Positions 34,501-43,302 of a DNA stretch of 64,000 bases are shown here, one piece after another. Made by a program: the position numbers and the translations under genes. This DNA is from Takakia lepidozioides (Eukaryota > Streptophyta > Takakiopsida > Takakiales > Takakiaceae), in NCBI GenBank assembly GCA_030704615.1, contig CM060731.1, forward strand, positions 9,798,001-9,862,000, in the 5' to 3' direction. The stretch's first letter is position 1. Each line of letters opens with the position of its first letter. The notes under the pieces are model-generated. The model saw only the letters and a list, made by a program, of their open reading frames with translations. It was not told the DNA's origin and searched no databases.

Positions 34501-35088
34501 CTAGTGGAAATCTCCTCCGGCTGAACGGAGCTCTTGAAAGATAGCCGTTCGTGACACAATGTTGAAAGCGTTGGTGACGTCGACCTGGGGAACCACCCAA
34601 TCCGGATGAAGATCAAGAGCTGCACGAATCCCCTGAACCACCGCCTCGCAACCTCCTAGAGTGGCGACCCCGAACTGGTGCGGAAAGAGGTGTCCGGAGA
34701 AGGTATCTCGAAACTGAAGACAAAGTGAGCGGCTGACAAGGCGGTAAAGAACCTCTCCAACTGCGATAGGGCGGATGCCAGTACCTGAGGGTTTGCTCAT
34801 AGCCAACAATCTGGAGGCCCCAAGGAGACGGGCCACTGGGGTAGGGATAAGGCCAGCAGCAATAAATGAGCAAATCTGAAATAGCTGAGAGAAGCCACTA
34901 GCAGAGTCATGTGGAGAGAAACATTCGCGTAAGTGCTCATACAGGAGACCGGAAAGACCTGCCGCTGCAAGATGGGGACTGCGCGTGAAGGCCTGAGTGA
35001 AGACCTCCCGATCTAGCTTGAGATCCTGGCTCGAAGTCCTCGACAAAAAACGGCATAATATCCTGAGCTGATGGGTGAAGGGCTTCAA
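34501..35088 (-). pseudogene. LINE reverse transcriptase, fingers and palm part
   Basis: This is the longest open part of the RT. Landmarks are AAAGLSGLLYEHLRE, the KPSGTGIRPIAVGEVLYRL block and motif A (VDVTNAFN). It ends at an in-frame TAG (34501-34503), after which the same frame resumes into motif B (QGDPLG) and motif C (VVDDT). It therefore encodes a broken polyprotein. The frame upstream of about 35020 is shifted by one. Confidence 0.8.
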
Positions 35089-36345
35089 GGGCAGTGACAG
35101 TATCCGGTGATGGAGGCGCTGGTGAGGAAGGTGCTAAAGCCTTGGCCGCACGTGAGTACTCGCCAACGCAGCCTAACATGAGACTATGACGAAGTCGCCT
35201 GTGGGCCGATGATGGTGGCTGTGTGGAGGAAGCAGGAGGGGCGCGTGCCGCAAGGGCTAGTGCCCGTAATTGATGCTCATCTTGCAGACTCTCCCAATCT
35301 CCAAATAAAAAACGGCAAAGACGGATGCGCGTCTCTCGGTGCCCTGACTGACCGCCACGAGGGGGCAAAACCAAACATCACTGAGGAAATAACAAGAAAA
35401 AGATACCATGCTGGTATATCATCAGGATCACGAGCCAGCTTGTCTAAGGGCAGACGGAGTGCCAATTGGACCTCATGACGCAGTGCCACCGGAATTCTTG
35501 TATAAAGACGAGGCCTTGGCAGTCCTAGCTGAAATGCGCCCAGAACATCTAGCGCTGAAAGCCAATGCCATGCAGAGGCAGGAGGTGGCGCATGCAAGAC
35601 ACTGGGCTGAAATGGAGAAGTACCATTTGTGTGGGACTGATGAAGAGCCGCACACGTGCGCTGGTGTCGCGCAAGCCCTCTGATGCGCGTAAAAAGACGA
35701 CCCGCAAGCTGGGCATGGGGTACGGTCTGATGGGAGAGGCGCCTGCTGTTGGGATAAGAGTGATAGGGTCGGCAATGCAGGCTGCACAACTGGAGAAGAA
35801 GACACGTGGAGAAGCTCATGACCAAGAGGAGTTGGGCTGCCTTGAAGCCGCTGCCGAGAATGGGATGGAGAACCTGGAGGAGAAGTGATTGGCGTGGGAC
35901 CTCGAACCCTACCTGAGAGGCGCAGTGGGGGAGGGCTCAACAGACACTGTGGGAGTTCTTCGGTCGGTGGGGCGCCAATGGAAGAACCTGGAATCAGCGG
36001 TGGAGAATACCGTTGTGAAGAAGACGACTCTTCTTGAACTTGGTGTCTGGAGCTTGGACTCTGGTGCGCATCAGGAACATGTGAGCTAAGGGTAGGGGTA
36101 CGTTGGCCATGGGGTCTTCCAAGAGGAGCAGGTCTTCCAGCAGGAGCAGTTGCGGCTGTGTTCAACACCTCTCGTTGCTCTGGGGAGCGAACTGTCAAGG
36201 ATGGTGGAGTAGGCCGTAAAGGGGTTGTGGTGAGGGCTGGAGCTGGCTGCCTGTATGGCGTCGGGGCTGAACGAGCTGGGGGACGAGCCGATCGAGGCCG
36301 CCTGACCGGCGTGGGGCCCACTGTTGCACAACATCCGCTTGCTCG

Positions 36346-37140
36346 CTTAGCGCTGCTATAATTTACAGAGCCTACTGCTCAACACACATGCCATCGAGGG
36401 CCCAATGGACAGTTTGAAGGCACGTGTTAAAGGATTGAACCCATGATCACCTAGGATATGCACACGCAACACACAAACACCCAATCACTAGGCTACGTGC
36501 TCAAGTAAGTAAGTAGCAGTTCCTCCTCTTCAGGCAGAAAAAAGCCTAAAAGCACCAAAAAAAAAAATGTGGGCCTGCGACACTCTCGTATACCAAAAAA
36601 ACAAGGGCAAAAATGAAAAATATCGCCGAAACGGGGACGAGGCCTGGCGAGCTAGTGCCAGAAAGCACCTAGGGAACCCACCCGTTTCGCCATGGAACGG
36701 GGGAGCATGGCGCCCTAAATCCAAGGGCTGGCGCCCCATTGCCAGCACGATTTTGCCACATGCACCTATCTCCACCGTCGAATCTCCAGCCAACAGCATA
36801 TTGCACATAAATATGTAGCCATATTGCAGCCATATATAGTAGCCATATGGCCATTGCACCGTCCGATCGCCATATTGCACAATATATTGCGTACCATAGC
36901 CAGGTGAATTCTAAGTGGACATTGTACTTGTCGCCACCTCTGCACTCAGTCCCAAAATATTTCGCCACCTCCACGCCAAGGCAAAAATGAAAAAAAAGGC
37001 TGGTAAGTAAGTATCGTACTTGCTTATGTAGTTCGTCAAGCGTCTGCTGGAATAGTTATTTTTTCTTGAAAAAGAGGTCCGGCAGTATTTTTCGAAATTT
37101 CTGTATTTCCGGCAGTTTCAGTATATATACAATAAAAGCA
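36346..37140. other. repeat-like DNA, no gene
   Basis: The segment between about 36516 and 37005 is bracketed by AAGTAAGTA-type sequence on both sides (36505-36515 and 37006-37016). It contains GGCAAAAATGAAAAA twice (36604 and 36979) and several CCATATTGCA motifs near 36820-36890. It may be an uncharacterised insertion. The boundaries are uncertain. Confidence 0.3.
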
Positions 37141-37149
37141 GGCTTTAAG

Positions 37150-37296
37150 CACATGTGGATGGGTAGCACAGTGGTAGTGTGCTTGGGTTTGCAGGAGCTC
37201 GTCCAGGGACAAAATTCGACAACCCCTTTTCTGATTTAATTAATGTCGGACAGCGTAGGCAAGGGAAGAGATAAAGATAAAGTTTCTTTAACGTCC
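37150..37296 (+). mobile_element. possible tRNA-derived SINE head
   Basis: GTAGCACAGTGG at about 37159-37170 fits the RNA polymerase III box A consensus, and ATTCGACAACC at about 37215-37226 loosely fits box B at a tRNA-like distance. The rest does not fold as a tRNA, so this is at best a tRNA-derived SINE head. No poly-A or target duplication was identified. Confidence 0.3.
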
Positions 37297-37717
37297 AGTG
37301 GTTTATATACCCTGTCAGGGCGGCGGCCCCCACCGGATCATGGCGGTGGGGTCGTTTCTAAAATGCTGTCGGGCACATGTCACCCCTAGAAACCACCACT
37401 TGACACCTATACTCTACTTACCCCAAGTTGGCGCCTGAACTATCCTCCATTTAATAGCTGTCGCCTTCCTACCTATCTTTTTTCTTACCCCCTTACGCAA
37501 GGGTGATTTCTTCAAATCCTTGTGTAGTTTATTATATATCCCTTTTTTAAATTCCTAGACCATCCTCTAATGGACAAGGCCAATGCGAACATGATAGTTT
37601 CCAGAACAAACATGTATTACGATGAGTGGCGTCGCCGCCAGACCTCGGCAAGGCCTGCAGTGTCGCCAAGTTGGTGGAGGTGTTGGCAGTAGCGACAGCG
37701 GACGTTAAAGAAACTTT
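37279..37717. repeat. 18-bp perfect inverted repeat pair
   Basis: AAAGTTTCTTTAACGTCC at 37279-37296 reappears inverted at 37700-37717, enclosing about 400 bp without coding sequence. It could be a foldback element or two oppositely oriented repeat ends. Confidence 0.6.
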
Positions 37718-38500
37718 AAAAAAACTTTTACTCAGTCTGGTATGTCCATTTTGACATTCGAGACTGGTCCCGGTATGGCTAATGGACCTCTAAGGCCAAG
37801 CTGGTAGGGCCCAATGTAGATAGGGTACATGGTTGATATGAGTATTGCCCTGTGGGACATATCCTGATCCTAGACATGAGTAAGTCAAATTTTAAATGGA
37901 GATGCTAGGTCTATATGTGCAAGGGCATGGTATGTATGTACATATATGAAATGTAGAGATTTTTTTGGTAAAATTTGCAAAGATATAATGTTACTTTTTA
38001 CATTGCACAAATGTGAATGAGAATAAGCACAAAAAAAATGTATCATTACTCATACCTATGCTAGCTTGGGTTCTTCCATCCTCAATACGGGTCTCAAGCC
38101 GAGTATGACAATAGTTCATACTTAGACTGGCATGGTAGGTAAGGGGGTAGGTCCAATGCTCAAAACTCGGGGTCCAGGGTATAGCCGGGGTATAAGCCCC
38201 AAGACATACCCAACTGGTATGTTCTACAATACCCTTACTCACACACACTGCACATACCCAGGCGCAAAGGGATATACCAATGCAACACTGGTTAGTACCT
38301 ACTTTAGTGGGCTTTGCATACGTAGGGCCCCAAAAAAAACGCAAACATGAATATTAATTAGTTGAACAGCCAGTTATGCGCATATTAGTTTATGGTCGTT
38401 GTTTGAATTACATTGTCTTGAGACCGACCTAGGAGAAATGAGAGTTGAGATGATTCTGGCCATAGCTCGCGTAAATGAGAGTCGTTCCACTTTTTAGCAC

Positions 38501-38911
38501 ATAGTGTCAGGTTCCATGGGCACTCCCGAACGGCCCCCAAACAACCGCCCCCAAAAATGAATCGCCCCTTAAAAATGTTAGGGGGTTGGCTCCATTTAGA
38601 CCATCGGGATGAAATTATCAAAATTACCTACTCTTGGATGACAATTCCCACTCTTGGATGAAATGCAACAGCGTTCTGCTACAAGGAAAAGACAAATATC
38701 TGGCAAGGGGCGCCGCGAAACTTGAGTGCTGCGAAACTTGATCGCCCCTTGTGAATGTACTCCTTTTTTTCGCCCCTTCGCATGAAGGGACGATTTGGTG
38801 GGGGCGCCCCGAGAATATTCATTTTAGACCAGTAGCACCTTGTTGAATGGGGGGCAATAATCGATTTATAACTTAGGGGTGATTGGGAGTGCCCATGGAA
38901 CATGGCACATA
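38501..38911. mobile_element. MITE with 24-bp TIR
   Basis: It spans 38504-38908 (405 bp). The left end GTGTCAGGTTCCATGGGCAC and the inverse of the right end agree at 22 of 24 positions. The flanking trinucleotide ATA is on both sides (38501-38503 and 38909-38911). The superfamily is unresolved: a 3-bp duplication would fit PIF/Harbinger or CACTA, but the ends match neither clearly. Confidence 0.7.
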
Positions 38912-39323
38912 TTGTTCTCTTTTCAGGAGATGACCTTTACATTGCAAGCAAGTTAGAATAAATCGCTACAATGCATGCAATTTGGAATAAGAGTACATGT
39001 GAAGTAGAATCAATTCTGATTGTCATTGATTCATACCATCCTAGTAAAATGCACAAATTACAATCTCCAATTTTCTGATCGTACCAAACATAAGAGAGAA
39101 ATTATCAAACATAGAGCTGGACTTCTGTCCATTCTTGTTTATTCAAATGAACTCGCACAAGATTAAAGTTTGCATTCCAATGCAAACCAACCATAACAAG
39201 CAGCTAGATGCGTAATGGCTCCACCCTCCAATGTGGAGTATGTAGGGTATGTAACGAAGTATTATACATGCTATAGTGTTCAATGATGGTATTTAACAAC
39301 ATGGTTTGGTAGTTTGAAAGCTA

Positions 39324-39344
39324 TATATATATATATATATATAT
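39324..39344. repeat. (TA)n microsatellite
   Basis: An uninterrupted run of about ten TA dinucleotides in non-coding DNA, 3' of the Helitron-like element. Confidence 0.9.
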
Positions 39345-39469
39345 GTTTGTAATCTGTCCAGTATGCCTCTGTAACTCCTGATATACATTGTTGGGTGGGT
39401 GTATTTGTCCAAATATGGTCCAACTGTGAACTATATAGTGTAGTAGTTTTCATGAATTGAAGTATCATA

Positions 39470-39955
39470 TTAAACATACTCATGAATGATAAGTTGTTTT
39501 GACATGGTTGAATCGTTTTGCAATATATTTATATTGAAATCCCCTATAATAATGGTGGGATGGAAACGTGGTATTTTATGAAGAATTGCTTGTAGTTGAG
39601 ACAAAAAATATAAATGTCGAAGTGATGGAGGTTTGTAAATAGTAATTATATGAATAGCTCTTCTTGTATTTTTACTGAAAGTGGCCATTATATATTGAGC
39701 ACCAGGGGATGAAAATACTTCATGGGATACTAAAGACATTGTTGCGTCATATAATATCATGGTTCCATGACTACCATGTACAACCATATATGAATATTTT
39801 GTGAAATCTATAAATAGATTTATATTGGAATTAGGTTTGAAGTGCATTTCATTCAAACAAAAAATATGAGCCATTTGTAAATTGTGGTCTGCAAAAACAT
39901 CTTCTTTATATAGAAACAATGATATTGTACTAAAGTGTTGTTTAATTACATGCAA
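39470..39955 (-). pseudogene. EEP endonuclease-like domain of the Helitron-like element
   Basis: 161 codons open. LNEMHF near the start fits the catalytic-Glu region, and ITIYKPPSL…IIIGDFNINIL is the Asp/Asn block of EEP nucleases. The C-terminal His block is missing because the frame closes early. It lies directly downstream of the helicase C-terminal motifs. Confidence 0.6.
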
Positions 39956-40388
39956 TTATTTGTATATGTTCAAAGTTGGAACAAGTAACTGTCATCGTGC
40001 GCTTGTATGGAGACCGTGCATCTCCTCAGCAACGCCATTGTCAACATTAAAAAAAAATCAATTGCAAATTTGCTAAGAGTTATAAGTTTTCTTTGTTATG
40101 TATGGCTGACAAAAGTTGTATAACTTAAACCATGTTTATGTACCCCTGTAGGATCGAATGCTAAATACTCCACAGTTAAGCCTTGAGAACGATGGATTGT
40201 TCGAGCAGTTGCCAATTGAATAGGAAATTGGGTTCTAGTAATTATATGTGAAGTATTTGATCCTATTTGAATCTCTTTAGCAATTGGTTGAATTGGAGTC
40301 CATAACTTATTTATTGTTGAGTTATATAAGTGAATGTCCTTTGCATGTGTAGCAACACCAGATTTTGTATTGTTAAATTGTATCCATA

Positions 40389-41030
40389 TTAACCCTTAAG
40401 CGCCCATTCGGCCTGTTTTGGGCCTCCATTTGTATTTTTCGGCTCTGTTTTCCTCAGATTTGAACCGATTGGCCCCAATTTTTGATGGTGGGATCCCAGC
40501 CATATGGCAGTCAGGATTCCAACGCGTGATTTGGTTTATTTTTTTATTTTTTAGGGTTGCGAATTTTTGCTGCGCAGGGAGCGGGGTCCGCTTTTGCGGC
40601 GTTTTTTTTTTGCTGCTCCCGCATTTTGTGCGTCTTCTCTCTCCGTCCACACATTTGCTGAATTTCCCAAATGCCCATTTTTGACCCAGTCCACTTTGAC
40701 CAAGTGTCAGCACCTGAGTTTTTGCTCAAATTCCATTTTGCGACGCGTCGAGTTGGATGACAGCGACAGACTGGCATGGGCGCTAAGTTGGATGACAGCG
40801 ACAAGTCATTTTTTTTTTCTTTTTTTTTTCTTTTTTAAGAAAAAAAGGATACGAGCCTTGGTGCCATTGCGACGACTCTCCGTCGGGAGACGAGTTTTGA
40901 GGAAGCAACAGATTGGAACGACGCGACCGGTCAACTCGTTCAAAAAAAATTAACAAGGGGCGCGGAGTAGACCGGCGGTGCAACGACTGGTCACTGCAGC
41001 TCCAAAAAAGTGTCCAATCCATTGATTACC
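40389..41030. mobile_element. TTAA-type element C, right end not recognised
   Basis: TTAA at 40389-40392 is followed by CCCTTAAGCGCCCATTCGG, matching the ends of elements A and B in layout, including a palindrome GCCCA…TGGGC just inside. Inner sequence also parallels element A (a CCCCAATTTTTGATGG-like stretch, a GGGATCCCAGCC-like stretch, then CATATGGCA). It interrupts the helicase of the Helitron-like element between NYATNDGLVNG and IWIQFNNTKSG. A matching AAGGGTTAA right end is absent, so the right limit is approximate. Confidence 0.5.
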
Positions 41031-43169
41031 AAGTCACCATTGTCCAATTTCTTCTCTAATTTGTATTATTAAGTAGACTTCCAATGTGGTTGAGAACATT
41101 TGTAACTCCTGGGCTTCAGACACATAACACCGAAGTATGTTTAAATACATCGTCCACCCCATTTACTAGACCATCATTAGTTGCATAATTTCCTGCACAT
41201 AATTCAATTAACATCTCTTTTTTTAACATGAATTGTTGTATGTTGGCTGTGTTGGCTACATTGTCCAAGAGCTTAAAAGTAGATGGACATGTATCAAGGT
41301 GTTTGTCAATAGCTTCAAAAACATATACAGATCCTTTAGCTGTTTGCTTGAATGTTTTGTGATTATGAATTAACATATTTTTGTTGGTATAATATAAATG
41401 TGGAAACACTGGATTGTTTGGCAGAGAGCGAAAACATTGTTGATTTAGAATATCAATATCATGTTGGGTTGCTGTTGCTATTCGTAGTCAATTTATCTGA
41501 TTGACGGATTACTTGATTAAGATTGTAACATTTAATATAGTCATGCCAAAACCCCGAAACCAAAGCATGAAGACTTCCAATCTTTTCCTTGAAAACCCAC
41601 AAATCTCGCACTGACGGTGTTTGATAAAAATCTCCAATAATAATAACATCAATGTTGGCAAAGAAAGTACCATGAATTTGTTTAATTGATCGTAGTTGTT
41701 GATCAATAAATGTAACCTCATCTAACACCATAAGTTGTAGTTGTTCATATCAGCAACAATTATCGGCACATACTCATCCTTATCAGCTACATTTGAGTAA
41801 CAGTAATACTTGGTCAGCCCCTTCAGTTTCTTATTCAGAAGCTCATGCTTCTAGACAGTAGTTGCAAATTCTAGAATAAGAAGTGGCTCAGGTTACTTCA
41901 TCTGTGACAATAGTGTCGATGTCGGGTGAGGTGAAGAGGTCCCCGAGTTTATTGCCCATCTTTTTGGTTTCTACGTGCTGCCGCTTGAGCTAGGAAGGGC
42001 CTTATACCAATGTGTCTAATCGTTCTGATCCGAGCAAAGACAAATCTTTGCAATTAAGAGGTATGCTTAGCCCAGAATGAATGGTTGTTCCATCAATATT
42101 GAAGGCTGCTTTTCTAGTGTAGACCAGAAGAGATTGTGGATGTTGATTATAAAATCTAAGTAGACCTTGAATAATAAGTAGTAAAGCAAATATTTTTGCA
42201 GTTCATGCTCTCTAGTTAGGAACAAATGCAAGGGTTTGTCACAAAACATATGTTTCCTGTGATATATGCAGTCATCTGGATTAAGCTTTCATATCTGTTC
42301 ATAAAATTGTTTATTAGGAATAATGTTATCGGGTGTTGTAGATATGTTTCCTCTGATATTGTTGTTGACAATCCAATTTCAGGACACAAATGAAATTCTA
42401 TTGCCATATCATATGTTTCAATCCATGTGCAATCTGTCAGAGACTTTGAAACGTTTGGTTGTATATCAACTTCAATGAACTTGTCCATCCATATGTCCAT
42501 CCAGATTGTTAGTTTTTGCTAAATCATGTGCTTTTGTCTCTAATGTATTCCAATCTGAAAAGAGTAATATTTTATGTTGGGAATTTATATGTGAATTTGT
42601 TACGGTTCATCAATATAGTTGGTTCATTAATCAAATAAGCATCATGTCATGTTTCATGGTCGTTTTTTTGTGATTCCTAGCTTCCCATAAATGGATGAAA
42701 AAATAGAACTTGTAGTTTTCGGAATCGCGATGTTCATTATAGTGCACATACCTAATAATATGGGATTTCTACCGTGGTTTAATATTATTTTTGTCTATAG
42801 TAGAATCTGATACATATTCGCTAAGACAATGTGTAGTTGGTCGATAAATATGTTTGTCAATAGCAGATGAACATTTATTCGGACGGAAGACCTCGCAAAT
42901 CTTTATCGGATTTCAATACAAATGCACGTTCGCATAAGAACGAGAATGAGTCCAAGATGCTGCCATGGCAGATTCCACCACACTTCCCACTTAGCCCTCC
43001 CAGGTCATAAAAAGGGAGGTCCAAAAAGGGCTCGCCGCCGAAGGAGCTATCCATTCCAACACTCCTGAAGTAGGACTGCCTCACTTGCCGGTACACTTGG
43101 AAGACATGTCATGATAACAGAAAGCATGGACCACCGTCCTGGCAAGCCAAGGGAACTTGTTTATTTCTC

Positions 43170-43302
43170 TCGAGCCATGTGGCTGATGTTGCAGCAGGAT
43201 AAGCCTGATGACTGTGTTGTTGCCACAGAAGACTCCCATACAGTTGAAGAGTTTCTAGAGGCGGCATTTGACTGGAAGGAATGTGGAGATTGATCCCAGG
43301 TC
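43170..43302 (+). pseudogene. GMD: GDP-mannose 4,6-dehydratase fragment
   Basis: Translation reads AMWLMLQQDKPDDCVVATED then SHTVEEFLEAAF, which matches the C-terminal third of plant GMD, the enzyme that begins GDP-fucose synthesis. After AAF about six expected residues are missing, and the next piece (WK…VEIDP) needs a one-base shift. The match stops at CCAG followed by GT, and nothing upstream of 43170 is GMD-like. It is a broken fragment, perhaps carried here by a transposon. Confidence 0.7.

Larger units (their letters stand above)
32409..36345 (-). mobile_element. near full-length LINE with RT and restriction-like endonuclease (R2-like architecture)
   Basis: Minus strand, 5' end near 36345, 3' end in a short (TTA)n run at 32409-32424, which is a simple-repeat tail. 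In order: a proline/serine-rich leader; a C2H2/C2HC-like finger (CPACG around 35690, RLFTRIRGLARHQRTC just after in another frame); RT motif A DVTNAFN; motif B GTHQGDPLGEHLF; motif C VVDDT; a C-x-C-x9-H-x3-C knuckle (CVCLQPIDDLAIHLLRC); and a PD-(D/E)xK-like block (RVDIVLSRDGLRTLTDVV). That order is the architecture of R2-type, restriction-endonuclease LINEs. The element is dead: about three frameshifts in the 5' half and three in-frame stops in the 3' half. The 3' untranslated region holds about three 37-bp repeats (32531-32640). Confidence 0.82.
39470..42870 (-). mobile_element. decayed Helitron-like element: PIF1-type helicase and EEP endonuclease
   Basis: Minus-strand fragments lie in colinear order: HIYRPTTHCLSEY and RYVHYNEHRDSENY (42850-42690); a block with CTWIETYDMAIEF (42500-42216); helicase motif II-III region VLDEVTFIDQQL and IIIGDFYQTPSVRD (41731-41560) and VIRQSD; NYATNDGLVNG (about 41180); helicase C-terminal QFPIQLATARTIHRSQGLT (about 40250-40160); and then an endonuclease/exonuclease/phosphatase-like segment with IIIGDFNINIL (39955-39470). 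PIF1-type helicase followed by an EEP nuclease is the arrangement of Helentron/Helitron2 elements. The frame is repeatedly broken, a TTAA-type element sits inside it, and about 300 bp at 41735-42060 do not fit the helicase. No Rep (HUH) domain or hairpin terminus was found. Confidence 0.72.

Noticed and set aside
37150-37226. Candidate tRNA gene
   Set aside because: Only box A is convincing. The sequence does not form a cloverleaf and box B is weak, so it was kept only as a possible SINE head.
37735-38300. Possible third hAT element (CAGTCTGG… to …CAACACTG)
   Set aside because: The ends resemble each other only loosely, and the flanking 8-mers (CTTTTACT and GTTAGTAC) do not match.
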